A stretch of DNA of 64,000 bases from contig JBBPEB010000005.1 in NCBI GenBank assembly GCA_039096225.1, positions 1 through 64,000 of the forward strand, in the 5' to 3' direction. The stretch is from Blastocystis sp. Blastoise (lineage: Eukaryota; Sar; Bigyra; Opalinata; Blastocystidae). The notes beneath the pieces were generated by a model. That model saw only the letters and a list, made by a program, of their open reading frames with translations. It was not told the origin of the DNA and did no database searches. Within the stretch, counting starts at the first letter, position 1. Each line of letters starts with the position of its first letter. Positions 51,083 to 61,557 of this stretch are shown one piece after another. The position numbers and the translations under genes were made by a program.

Positions 51083-51830
51083 ATGGCTGAACTTATTGAA
51101 CAAGTATGACTTTATATAATATCTATATCTTATATATATTCAAATATACCTGGATTATGAAAAGTCCATTACAATTTTCTTCTTGTCAACTTTTTTTATA
51201 ACGTTTACGATGAATAAATTCATAATGATGTTCTATGAACAAAATGAAACTGCTTTCCAAAAGCAAGAAATGTTTTCTGCCCGTAAGGCTCATCTTTTAG
51301 GTAAAAAAGGTGGTAATCAACGTTGGTATTGTGATGTTGGTTTAGGTTTCAAGACTCCTGAAACTGCTATTAAGGGAACTTACATTGATAAGAAGTGTCC
51401 TTTTACTTCTAATGTTAGTATTCGTGGTGCTATTCTTAGAGGTCTTGTTATCTCTACTAAGATGCAACGTACTATTATTGTTCGTCGTGATTATCTTCAA
51501 TACATCAAGAAGTACAGAAGGTAAATAAACAAATATATATATATATATATATTTTTTAAATATTATTAAAATATTATTATTATATTAAATTATATAATTT
51601 ATTTGAATATATATAAATTGAATACTATACTATAAATATGAAGATATGAAAAGAGACATTGTAACATTGCTGCTCACTGTTCTCCTGCTTTCCATGTAAA
51701 GGAAGGTGATATTGTTACCATTGGTCAATGCAGACCTCTTTCTAAGACTGTTCGTTTCAATGTCCTTGATCATGTTGCTCAACAATCCAAGGGTTTATCT
51801 AACATTCGTAAACAATTCCGTATGTTCTAA
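51083..51830 (+). CDS. RPS11: 40S ribosomal protein S11 (uS17)
   Basis: Three exons are inferred: 51083-51103 (MAELIEQ), about 51243-51520 and 51644-51830, giving about 161 residues (human 158). Matches to S11/uS17 include [75 protein letters not shown] and [20 protein letters not shown]. Codons are more GC-balanced than in neighbours, as expected of a highly expressed gene. Intron 2 is a normal GTAAAT...AAG intron. The first intron is a problem: the family requires the exon to include NETAFQKQ, but no AG precedes it. GAACAA occurs at both presumed ends. Using the AG in TTCCAAAAG would remove conserved residues. A start at an ATG inside the exon is the alternative. Confidence 0.9.
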
Positions 51831-52120
51831 ATCATATAGTTTGTTTATTGAAAATTCAAAAGCAAGAAGAATTGATATTGGTAAAAAAAAATATGTTTTG
51901 TTTTGTTATTCTAAGGTTTTTTAATTTTTATTTATTTATTTTTTTTATTTATTCTTCTTCTTATTATTTTAAAATCAAAAAAATATAATTATTAAAAAAT
52001 AACAAAACAATGATATTTTGAAATGATTATTATTTTGAAAAAAAAGAAAAAGTTGTATTATATTTTTAAAAAAATAATAATAAAAAGAAGAAAAATAAAT
52101 AAAAAAAAAGACTATAACAT
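51831..52120. other. Convergent intergenic region
   Basis: Shared 3' flank of RPS11 (+) and the mixed-domain regulator (-). It has T-rich runs, then A-rich runs (51920-52110), which could serve as polyadenylation signals for both. Confidence 0.5.
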
Positions 52121-53202
52121 TTAATTATTATTTGTATTAATAGCAGTAGAAGGATCTCGAGGAGCTGTGCATTTGGCACATATATCAAAAGTGAATCGAT
52201 TATTATATCCACAAGGACATGTCCATGGTTTTGGTTGACTCTATAATTAAATAAATATATATATATATAATATAATATATATATATACTTGTGGAATTTT
52301 TGGATTATATTTTTTGAATGGTTTTTTAATAGTTTTCCTTTGAAGTGTATTACTATCTTTTCTAAGTAATGTTGGATGTGTGTTAATAGAGAAGAAAGAA
52401 GAGGAAGAAGAAGAAGAAGAAGATGATGAAGATGAAGGGAAAAGAACTAATGAAGAACAATCATCATAAGATAAGTTTTCCATATATTTAATATAATACG
52501 TAGGCTATATATATAATATATATATAGTATAAATATAATATATATATATATTATATATACAACAATATTCATAATAGGTTCTGGTGTTTCTGAAGAGAGA
52601 AGATCTAGGAATTTGAATACATGAAGAATAGAGAGTATTTCTTGAACTTTATTTCCAATAGAAGAGAGAGAATAAATAGGAAATTCTGTATGAAGTTGAG
52701 TACATACTTCTTTTAAAGGTAAAATTGATTCTGAATTTGTATAAAAATACTATAAATAATAGAATTATTAATATATTATAATATATATATATATATATAC
52801 ACAAAGAAGACGTTTTGTGATTGCATATAGAATAGGAATTGGTTTATTATCAAACTATAATAATAATAATTATTATTATTATTATATATGATTATTCTAT
52901 ATACTTTAAGTTCTTCAGTAAATCGTTTTTGTTTGAAAGAAATAGTAATAGGTCGACGTGTCTCTCTTTTTAATATATCAATAGCATCTGAAAAAGATAA
53001 TCCTATAATATATATATAGTTATATAGAATATTATAGAATATTAAATATATAGAATAATAAAATTAGAATAATAAAATTAGAATAATAGATATATAGTTA
53101 TATACCCGCAAAAGATCGTCCATAAATACCTCGAATAACATCTCCTTCTGAAATAAGAGAATCAGAAGGAGAAGAAGCAGAAGCATTCTGATATATAGTA
53201 CG

Positions 53203-53235
<33 letters not shown>

Positions 53236-54168
53236 AATACTTTAATAACAATAGAATAAGCACATGAATCATTTTCATTCTGTTTTACTTCTAATCCAAA
53301 TTGCATATTTGTAAATACTACATCATATATACCCTATATAATATATAATAATATATAATAATAATATACAGTATCTTTAGTAGAAAGAAGAGGAAGATCA
53401 TCGGTAATTAATTTCCCTTTTTTCTTCTGGAGTGTCAGAATGACACGTCGTTCGTTATATTCACGTAATGTGTTGATGACACAATGCATTCCTCTCCAAT
53501 AATATTCCTTCTCATACTTTTCAATACATCCTAATAAACTATATATTTCAAGAATAATATGGAGTCGAGAACAATCTATATCTATAGATAGATAGATAGA
53601 TAATATATATATATATATATAGATAGAGAAAACAATAAAATAAATAATAAAATAAAATATATACTAAGAAGAATAGAGAGTTCTTCAACTTTAAGGAGTG
53701 TGATTTTATTATCAATAAGATATTTAATAAGTTGTATACATTGATTTTTGAGTGTTTCCATCTGTTCTCCTGTGAGTATGGAATCCTCTATAGAGACATT
53801 CAATGCATCTTCTTGGAGATTAAGATGGAGTTGTTTAGAGTTGATTGTTGAGTTACTATTAATAGTATTTGATATAGAAGAGAGAGAAGGAAGAGAAAGA
53901 GAAGGAAGAGAAGAAGAAGAAGAAGAAGGAAGGAGTGAAGAAAGAGAAGGAGAAGAAGAACGAGGAACAGGAGCAGGAGCTATAGGAACATTCTTAAGAA
54001 TAGGAGGAGGCATAGATGTATATGTAAATGAAGAAGAAGAAGAAGAAGTAGAAATAGGATATAAAGGAGAAGTATTATTATTAGTGTTATTATTATTAGT
54101 ATTAGTAGTAGTATTAGTATTATTATTATTAGTAGTAGTAGTATTATTATTTTTAGTAGTAGTAGTAT

Positions 54169-54206
<38 letters not shown>

Positions 54207-54745
54207 TTATTAGTAGTAGTTGCTGTATTATTATTACTATTATTATTAACATTATTATTATTATTAACATTATTATTGTTATTATTAACATTATTATTGT
54301 TATTATTAACATTATTATTGTTATTATTAACATTATTATTAACATTATTATTATTATTAACACTATTAACATTATTATCACTATTAACATTATTATTAAC
54401 ATTAACATTATTATTAACATTATTATTATTATTATTATTATTTGTGGTTATAATATTAGAATTTGATAGTGTATGTGTTGTTGATTTAGTAGAATAGGAA
54501 GAGAGAGAAACAGAAGAAGAAGAAGAAGAAGAAGAAGAGATACTCATCGTGTCTTTTGTAAGTTGAGATTGTTGTGTGTTTTGTTTTATAGGAGTAGAAG
54601 TAGAAGGAGAAGAAGAGATAGATGTTGTATTCGATGGATCTATAAGAGGAAGAGGAGTAGAAGGAGTAGAAGGAAGAATATAAGTAGATTCAACAGGATT
54701 ATCTATTGATTTATTATTATTATTATTATTTGAAGAAGAAGAAGA

Positions 54746-54779
<34 letters not shown>

Positions 54780-55515
54780 ATAGAATTAAGTAGATTTGAT
54801 TTTATAGTATTTACAGATTGTATTCCTTCTTGAAGGAGAAGAGAATTATGTGTTGAGTTCGAAGTATATAGATTTTGAGATAAAGGAGGATTAGACATAG
54901 AAAGAAGAGAAGACATTCCATTTAATGAAGATATAGATGATTTATGTAGAGACATAGAATCAGGAGATAAAGATATACTATATATATATATATAACATTA
55001 TATATTACGAATAATAAGAATATAAAATATATATAGAAATAAAAATATATATATATATACTTTTGTGATTGTAATTCATTATTATTATTATTAAGAACAG
55101 ATCTTGTTGTATCTGATAAAGGTAATAATGATTCATTTACAGAAGAAGAAATAGAATTTATATATGGATTTACAGAATCAGAAAGATTTGAAGGAATAGC
55201 AATAGGTGAAAAAACATTATAATTAGAACTAGATATCGAATTATAATCTAAATATTGATGAGTTTCCATATGATTATTCATATCAGTATCTTCATCACTA
55301 CTCAACATAGAGTACTGTAAAGAATTATCTGTTGTTTTTATAGGTAAACAAGTCTCTGTTGAAAAGAAATAATCTGGAAAAAAAGGATTTATTTTCGAAC
55401 ATTCGATATTTGATTCAGAAAAACTAGACCGTTTAGATTCCATACCTGCTTGATAACTTGATCCTTGCTCAGAAGATTGTAAATCTATCATTTCATCAGT
55501 AGGTTCGTCTGTCAT
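52121..55515 (-). CDS. Putative regulator: winged-helix, PDZ-like, winged-helix, RanBP2-like zinc finger
   Basis: Ten exons, phase-checked: 55515-55061, 54977-53665, 53581-53370, 53333-53241, 53202-53106, 53002-52905, 52854-52801, 52749-52561, 52504-52289, 52240-52121, giving 948 residues. Residues 1 to about 550 are low complexity (Ser, Asn, Thr, Pro). Residues ~558-620 (KVEELSILLNIDCSRLHIIL, LLGCIEK, YYWRG) resemble an E2F/DP winged helix, with SRLHI in place of RRIYD. Residues ~661-750 look like a PDZ fold (QFGLEV loop, SEGDVIRGIYGRSFAG, LSFSDAIDILKRETRRPITI). Residues ~765-825 (TKRLLCVYFYTN, LPLKEVCTQL, KVQEILSILHVFKFLDLL) look like a second winged helix. The C-terminus has WTCPCGYNNRFTFDICAKC, a RanBP2-type finger with one residue missing between the first two Cys. 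DNA binding is inferred; I know no family with this order. Confidence 0.6.
54066..54450 (-). repeat. Asn/Val/Thr codon repeats in the regulator gene
   Basis: Arrays of AAT, GTT and ACT codons on the coding strand give Asn runs broken by Val (NNNNNV units) and then Asn-Thr runs. They sit in the disordered N-terminal half. The tract is stop-free in several frames and on both strands, producing spurious Leu-rich and Ile-rich frames. Confidence 0.88.
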
Positions 55516-56300
55516 TATGAATTTTTTGATTAGTTTATATCTAATAAATATTCAAATGACTCTATATACAGTTTCATTATATTTATATATCAAAAAGAAA
55601 AAACTTACTAGGAAGAAAAACGAATTTTGACAAAATAATCAATATATTTACTTTAATCACAAAGAACCTTCGGAATAAAATATTTAAAATATCAAAATAT
55701 TAATTGATATCAAGTATATATATTGATTAATTGAAAAAAAATAAATAATCAATAAAAAATTAAAATATAAACCTGGTTATTCCTTCTTTTTATTTTGTGT
55801 CTTTTTCTTTTTTCCTTTTTCTTTTTCTTTTTCTTTTTCTTTTTCTTTTTCTATTTAAAAAAAAAAAAACAAAATATTTCGATTTTCCACTCTATTCCTA
55901 TCCTTCATATATATACATATATTTTTTTCTTTTTGCTCCTTTTCCTCTCTTTCTTTTCATTTATCCATTTTCCCATAATTATTCATTTATCCTCTTTACT
56001 CTTCTATCTACTTTTTTACATCCATACACAGAATAATCGCAATAACAATCTTTCCATGATTCTTGTTGATTTAATCAGTTTAATATCAAAATTCCCAGAT
56101 AGAAAAATACCCAATATGGAAAATATCAACCTTGGAAATATCTCCCAGAAATCACAATTCCCCGTGATTACCCGGATATTCGGGTTGTCTCCTTTCCACT
56201 TTTCTTCCATTTTCTCGTACCCTTTCATTTCCACTTCAACATTCTCTTTTGCTTTCGTTTTTCTTATTAATTTTCCTAATTTCTTTCATTTAATTAAACT
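55516..56300. promoter_or_regulatory. Divergent region between the regulator gene and TIM13
   Basis: No gene was accepted here. It contains a (CTTTTT)n pyrimidine tract at about 55800-55850, then an A run, then a GC-richer block at 56085-56200. That block includes AATTCCCCGTGATTACCCGG and the imperfect inverted repeat ACCCGGATATTCGGGT, 110-150 bp upstream of TIM13. These are the best promoter candidates, but their function is unproven. Confidence 0.45.
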
Positions 56301-56634
56301 ATGAGTGGATATTCTCCTGCTGAACAACAACAAGCTCTTGAAAATGTATATATTTGTTAAGTTATACTAAGCACACTAATAATTATTTCTCCATTATAGG
56401 CTCGTCAAGAAGTTGCCCAAGCTAACATTCAATCTATCATGACTGTATTTTGTTTTCTTTAAATTAATATTTATTTCTTCTTTTTAGGATATCACTGATA
56501 AATGTTTTAACATTTGTGTTACTAAGGCTGGTTCTTCTTTAGATTCTAAGGAAAAGACCTGTTTAGATAACTGTATGAACAGATATTTTGATACCATCAA
56601 GGTTGTTTCTGAATCCATGAACAAACAAAAGTAG
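56301..56634 (+). CDS. TIM13: Mitochondrial intermembrane-space chaperone TIM13
   Basis: Exons 56301-56345, 56400-56444 and 56488-56634, phase 0 throughout, give 78 residues, the size of small TIM proteins. Twin CX3C motifs (CFNIC and CLDNC) are flanked by helices. The wording ARQEVAQANIQSIMTDITDK before the first motif and CMNRYFDTIKVV after the second matches Tim13 better than Tim8, 9 or 10. In the family a Tim8-Tim13 hexamer escorts hydrophobic precursors across the intermembrane space of mitochondria or related organelles, and the Cys form two disulphides through the Mia40 pathway. Both introns are short and lack TA repeats. Codons are less AT-biased than neighbours, suggesting good expression. 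Confidence 0.9.
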
Positions 56635-56885
56635 ATGATACTTAGTGATTCTTTAAGATTATGATATCTCTATGCATCTCTTACGTTATCATTTGGGTTT
56701 TATTTATTTTGGGATTAGTTTTTCTTATGATTACTGAAAGTCTTGTTATTAATTATAAAATATTGAAAATTGTGTTTTGTATAATTAGATAAAACATTAA
56801 TTGGTCATTTTAAATTTCATTAAGCATAATAATATGATTAAATTTTTTAACAAAACTAATGATTCATTTTTAATAAAAGTAACAT
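56635..56885. other. Convergent intergenic region
   Basis: Shared 3' flank of TIM13 (+) and the CaaX-box gene (-), 251 bp, AT-rich, with nothing else recognised. Confidence 0.5.
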
Positions 56886-57150
56886 TTATAATATCACACA
56901 ACGATTAAATCGTTTTGGTTCAGATTTGATATTATTTGGTGTAGAAATGATATCATTCTTTTCTATATTACGTTGACTATGTGTATTTTTGTTTTCATCT
57001 TCTAAACATGAATCTGTAGAGGGTGTCCAAGTAGATTGATCTAATTTATTTAATTCTTTTTCATCAAAATGTATATGAATTGAATCTAATGTTGGTAATG
57101 AAGCTATACTTACTATATTTATTATTATTATTATGTTTATTATTATTATG

Positions 57151-57188
<38 letters not shown>

Positions 57189-57927
57189 GTTTATTATATA
57201 TATACTATCTAAAAAAGAAGAATCTGTATTTGATTGAATACTATCATCCTATAAAAATAATTATTATTATTATGTTTAATATTATGTTTAATATTATGTT
57301 TAATATAAGCATAATAGATATAATAAGAATAATATATATAATATATATAATATATATAATATATATAATAGATATAATAAGAATAATATATATAATATAT
57401 AATATATATAATATATATAATAGATATAATATATAAAAACATATAACTATAATATTGTAATATTAATAAACTTAAAAAACAATATAATTATAATTAAAGC
57501 TTTAAAAATATAATGATACTATATTAAAAACCAATTCATTATATTTAATAACTTAAATTCATCAAAACTATATATATATACAAATTGCAACCGCCGTTTT
57601 GATTTCCAGTTTTGCTCATCAAGCATCGTTTGTTTCTGTAATTGATCTATTGACCTCTTCTTAGTTTCTGAAATATGTTTATACGAGGATGGATGCACTT
57701 TTTCCGCTGTTTCACTCATTGTGATGGATCTAGTAACTCGAGTAGAGTATGGAGTTTCTCTTACAGTTACTTTTGAAGAATCAGAATACTTATCATAACC
57801 ATTTGGTGTAAACAAATGATCATGTTTACTATTCTTGATACTATATATGAATACTCTATTATTACAACATTTATCTACTATTATCTTACTGATCTATATA
57901 TTGTTTTGGTGTATTATTATCCACCAT
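56886..57927 (-). CDS. Unknown protein with possible C-terminal CaaX box
   Basis: Four exons, phase-checked: 57927-57890, 57840-57582, 57248-57206, 57103-56886, giving 185 residues. I do not recognise the family. It is hydrophilic: a Ser/Thr/Arg-rich first half (TVRETPYSTRVTRSITMSET), a basic helix KKRSIDQLQKQTMLDEQNWK with SKRRLQF, then an acidic Asp/Ser-rich second half. It ends PKRFNRCVIL. The last four residues, CVIL, fit a CaaX prenylation motif whose final Leu favours geranylgeranyl transferase, preceded by basic residues that often help membrane binding. There is no GTPase motif, so it would be a prenylated adaptor or regulator if the motif is used. The gene shares a short divergent promoter with the tRNA deaminase. 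Confidence 0.6.
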
Positions 57928-58084
57928 GAAGTAACTTTTTTATAAATAACCTTGTAAAATGTTTATGAAATATAAGTTATACGTATTTCTAATATTATTT
58001 TTGAGAAATTAATATAAAATAACGAACTTTAAAAGCGATCAAAACAGAAAAAAAAATAGATAAGTTTCAATAAAATACAGAGAA
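57928..58084. promoter_or_regulatory. Short divergent promoter
   Basis: 157 bp separate the start codons of the CaaX-box gene (-) and the tRNA deaminase gene (+), so they must share regulatory DNA. No specific site was identified. Confidence 0.5.
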
Positions 58085-59564
58085 ATGAATAATGAGATAC
58101 AAAATAAAGATAAAGGAAACAAAATAGCTTCATTGGTTCTTGATAAGTATAATTCATTTCCATCAAAAGGAAAGTGTCAAGAACATGAATGGACATGTTT
58201 AGCTGGAATTGTCATGGAAAAATGGAATAATATGTCTTGTATTGCTATAGGTACAGGAACAAAATGTTTAAGTGAAGATAAATTGAATGATAATGGTAGT
58301 TTAGTAGATGATTGTCACGCAGAAGTGATTGCAAGACGATCTTTTCTTCTTTTCCTATTAGATCAAATACTTCTATGGCATAAAAATGTTGATGAATCTA
58401 TATTTCAAATGAATAATGAGTCGTCATTACTAGAAATAAAGGAAGGAATACAATTTCATTTTTATATAAGTCAGTCTCCATGTGGAGAAGCTTGTAATTT
58501 TGAAATGAATAATGCAAAAAGAGTAGCAGAAGAGATATATGATTCAAAACAACGAAATTCAAAAAGAAGAAAAGTAGAAGAATCAACGAGTAATATTCTA
58601 CAATTAAATAATCAAGACAATGAAAATGAAATGAATCAACATAAAACGGGTGCTAAAGCCATCCTATCAAGCACATCTTCTGTATATAGTCATTCTTCTC
58701 TATATACTCATATTCCTTTACGAATCAAACCAGGTCGTGGTATTTCAACACTAAGTAATTGTTGTAGTGATAAACTGGCTCTTTGGGCAACTGTAGGAAT
58801 TCAAGTATATTACTCTCTCTTCTATATATATAATCAATTGAGTATGATGAATCTATCTTTCTTTTTGTTTTTTTTTTTTAATATTATGATACATTTCTTC
58901 TTATAATGATATTCTATAATTGATTATTCTTATATATATATATAATCTTTTTGATGATTAGTTTTCCTATTTATTAATTCTATACTAGGGTAAACTTCTT
59001 TCTTGTATAATGAATCCAATCTATTTATCTTCTATAACTATAACAGATTTATATAATGAAGATGCATTAAGACGTACTTTTGATCAACGTCTTTCATCTA
59101 TTACACATTCTATACATAACTATATACCTCATCCTCCTCTTCTATATAATACAACAAATATAACAATTCCATTCTCAGAAATACAAGTATTACAGCGATT
59201 AAAAGGTATGAAGAAGATGTCAGCGTGTGGTTCTACTCTTTCTTGGTGCAAAGACCGATCTGTAGAAGTTATAGCTGGAATTACTGGACTAAAATTAGGA
59301 GCTTCAACGAAAATGATGCAACTACCTCCAGAAAAAGTACAATCGAATTTATCTAGAAAGATGATATTTCATTATTATCGACAAATTCTCAAGGAACTAT
59401 CTCTTTTTCAGAATATATATGATATATGTACTACATATAAATCTATAAAGGAATATAAAAATGAATACAAAGAATATAAAATGTATGTAATCAATGAATA
59501 TACGGATAGTGCATTTTATGGATGGAAACAAAAAGATATAGATAAATATTATAATTTCTCATAA
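58085..59564 (+). CDS. tRNA-specific adenosine deaminase (ADAT1/Tad1 type)
   Basis: Exons 58085-58804 and 58989-59564, phase 0, give 431 residues. The editase-type deaminase domain spans nearly the whole protein: DDCHAEVIARR (His78 and Glu80 of HAE), SPCGEAC (Cys133) and the third zinc ligand in NCCSDKLALW (C226). The C-terminal half has PIYLSSITI and KKMSACGSTLSWCKDRSVEV, followed by a GITGLKLGASTK-like stretch. The family converts A37 to inosine in tRNA-Ala. Lengths fit (human ADAT1 502, yeast Tad1 400). A Lys/Arg/Asn-rich insert lies at about 155-190. There are no double-stranded RNA-binding domains, which separates it from ADARs. The single intron (58805-58988) has a GTATAT donor and a TACTAG acceptor. 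Confidence 0.92.
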
Positions 59565-59739
59565 CTCTTTTTTCTTTGTTGTATGTTTATATATGTATTC
59601 TATGTTTCATTTTCCTTTTTTTTTTAATTAAAAAAACAAAAATAGCAAACAAGGAATGAATTTTTTTTTATTATTAAATGATGAAAGACTATTTAGATGA
59701 AATATATATAATATAATTATGTCTTTTAAATGAATTTGA
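59565..59739. other. Convergent intergenic region
   Basis: 175 bp between the tRNA deaminase (+) and the first protease-inhibitor gene (-), with short T and A runs only. Confidence 0.5.
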
Positions 59740-60015
59740 TTATCCACGAGAAGGTATATATTTGACTTTATCATCTTCACCAAGAATAATACGAACACGA
59801 TCACGTCTTAAATCCATAGTAATAGGACTGTTTTCATGAATTACTTGAATAAAAATAGTAGAATCATCTTTTAAAATCAATGATTTGCAGCTGTTAGCAT
59901 CTAATCCTACACACGAAGGCCAGTTTGCTTTTTCAAGAGTTTCGCTTTTCTGATAAGTTGGAAAAGACAATACACAAACGAAAAGTAATGTAAAAATAAA
60001 GAAAGAATAATGCAT
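59740..60015 (-). CDS. Secreted potato-inhibitor-I-type protease inhibitor
   Basis: An uninterrupted 91-residue frame. The start at 60015 (MHYSFFIFTLLFVCVLSF...) gives a clean signal peptide and the same length as the third inhibitor. An upstream in-frame ATG at 60081 would add 22 residues and bury the signal sequence, so it is less likely. The mature part has WPSCVGLD, then the reactive loop HENSPITMDLRRDRVRII, aligning with eglin/CI-2 inhibitors. The inferred P1 is Met and P1' Asp, and the two loop-supporting Arg are present. Met at P1 suggests chymotrypsin- or subtilisin-like targets. Two Cys near the N-terminus of the domain (SC..., NSC) could form a disulphide. It belongs to a three-gene cluster. 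Confidence 0.88.
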   Translation of the reverse strand: MHYSFFIFTLLFVCVLSFPTYQKSETLEKANWPSCVGLDANSCKSLILKDDSTIFIQVIHENSPITMDLRRDRVRIILGEDDKVKYIPSRG

Positions 60016-60081
60016 ATCAATCTTGCTGATAAAATTAAAATAATAAGAAAATAACTCTATAAATATTTTTACTGAATTCAT

Positions 60082-60590
60082 TTTTCGATTTATTCCAGTT
60101 TACTCTATTGTTTTTGTTTTCTAAATTAAAAATAAAATATAGATTATATTCAGATATTTATATATATCAATAATCCATATATAATATATAAAAATATGTA
60201 AATCAATTGTTTTATTTCAATTAAACTGTTCCATTTTTACCATAATAATTTCTTATATGACTACTACGAATAGTTTATGTACTTGATTCATGAATAATTT
60301 TTTAAAAACACGTGTTTGTAATTGAGATTAATACTTTGTTATAAGTAATATTACTAAAATATGAATGATTCATTTATTTACTATTTAATTTGTTTCGTGT
60401 TATAAGTCAATCAATGAATTAAGTGAATAAAAACAATAATGATCACTTTCATCTCTACAAAATGGATTTTCTATCCTTGTAAATGTAAAATAATATTAGT
60501 TTTAATCATTGATAATCAATAAAAATTTAAAAAAAAAAAATAAAAATTAAAAAATACGAAACAAGAATGAAAAAGTACAAATTTACAATT
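60082..60590. other. Intergenic region between two inhibitor genes
   Basis: This holds the promoter of the first inhibitor (-) and the 3' flank of the second (-). It is AT-rich with an A tract at 60530-60540. No gene was recognised. Confidence 0.5.
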
Positions 60591-60800
60591 TTAGGCAATA
60601 TTAGGAGTGACAAGAACTTTGTTTTCACTATCAACAATAATACGAACACGATCGTTTCTTAAATCCATAGTACAAGGAGAATTTTCATTTAAGAGAGAAA
60701 CATTAAAGGAAGGAAATTCTTTTTGAATTTCAGCAAGAGCTTCATTACCGTCTTTACCAACAAAGCGAGACCAATCAGAGTGTTCAGGACTGTGGAACAT
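60591..60800 (-). CDS. Intracellular potato-inhibitor-I-type protease inhibitor
   Basis: A 69-residue frame from the ATG at 60800 (MFHSPEHSDWSRFVGKDG). The frame continues upstream without another ATG. The domain is complete: helix GNEALAEIQKEFPSFNV, reactive loop LNENSPCTMDLRNDRVRIIV and C-terminal VLVTPN. The inferred P1 is Met and P1' Asp as in the first inhibitor, with Cys at P3. No signal peptide is seen, so it should stay in the cytosol unless an upstream exon was missed. Length matches eglin c (70). Confidence 0.85.
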   Translation of the reverse strand: MFHSPEHSDWSRFVGKDGNEALAEIQKEFPSFNVSLLNENSPCTMDLRNDRVRIIVDSENKVLVTPNIA

Positions 60801-61082
60801 ATTACAAGGACAAAAAGAATTCAAAATTTACAAAAAAATAAGAAGATTTATGAGTTGAAGCGAAATTCTTTTTTTTTCTGTATTATTCAGAAAAGCCATA
60901 TATAGAGAAAAGTAAAGATGTTTCTAGATAGAGTTGTTTCTCAGGTTTCTATTGGTCAGGTTTACATTCATGATTAAATAGAATCACCAACTTGATACTG
61001 AATATAAAATTAAGGAAATTATTCTAAATATCATTTTATAATTTTTTTTTAAAGATTTTATTTTAATCATCTAAGTATAATC
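60801..61082. promoter_or_regulatory. Divergent promoter of two inhibitor genes
   Basis: 282 bp separate the start codons of the second inhibitor (-) and the third (+). The two are probably co-regulated from shared DNA. No specific element was identified. Confidence 0.45.
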
Positions 61083-61557
61083 ATGGAATCTTCTGGTAAA
61101 TTCTTTATTTTTATTATATGTTGTTTGCTATCATTGACTTTAGCTGCTGCTAATCCTAAACCCAAGAATAAGTATATAGATCATTATTTTTTTCTTATCA
61201 AGTTTATTATATATTTATTATTTTCTAGTTGGCCTGAACTTGCTGGTAAACCCGTTGATGAAGCTATTGCTGCCATTAAAGCCGATAGACCTGATGTAAC
61301 TATTGTTCAATGTCCTCCTGTATATATATATATTGATATTTATTTTTTTAAAAAGAAGAATATATCTTTTTGAATATAATTGATAATATATATTGATATT
61401 TTTTTTTTAAAAAGAAGAATATATCTTTTTGAATATAATTGATCATATAAAATATTTATAGAATGTTGCTAGTCGTGAATATAATCCTTATCGTGTTTTA
61501 TTATACGTTTCTAGAGATGAACACCCCGTTGTCTTAACTCCTCCTCACTGTTCTTAA
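61083..61557 (+). CDS. Secreted potato-inhibitor-I-like protein with altered reactive loop
   Basis: Exons 61083-61171, 61229-61319 and 61462-61557, phase-checked, give 91 residues. A signal peptide (FFIFIICCLLSLTLAAA) is followed by WPELAGKPVDEAIAAIKADR, a textbook potato-inhibitor-I start. The loop differs: CPPNVASREYNPYRVLLYV replaces the usual SPVTLDLRYNRVRV pattern. Aligning YRVLL with NRVRV requires about one extra residue and puts Ser-Arg-Glu near the scissile bond, so an Arg P1 (trypsin-like target) or loss of inhibition are both possible. Two Cys (QCPP and PHCS) could tie the loop to the C-terminus. Unlike its two neighbours it has introns; the second contains a duplicated block of about 58 bp. 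Codons are less AT-biased than average. Confidence 0.8.

Noticed and set aside
53748-54497. 249-codon plus-strand frame rich in Glu, Val and Leu
   Set aside because: It is antisense to the low-complexity exon of the minus-strand regulator, whose exon phases are consistent. The frame is a product of Asn, Val, Thr and Ser codon repeats.
55795-56304. Overlapping Phe/Leu-rich plus-strand frames before TIM13
   Set aside because: They arise from a CTTTTT pyrimidine tract and end in the TIM13 leader; no domain or splice evidence supports a protein.
60016-60081. Upstream in-frame ATG for the first protease inhibitor
   Set aside because: Using it would place 22 residues before a strong signal peptide; the start at 60015 gives a normal secreted inhibitor of the same length as its neighbour.
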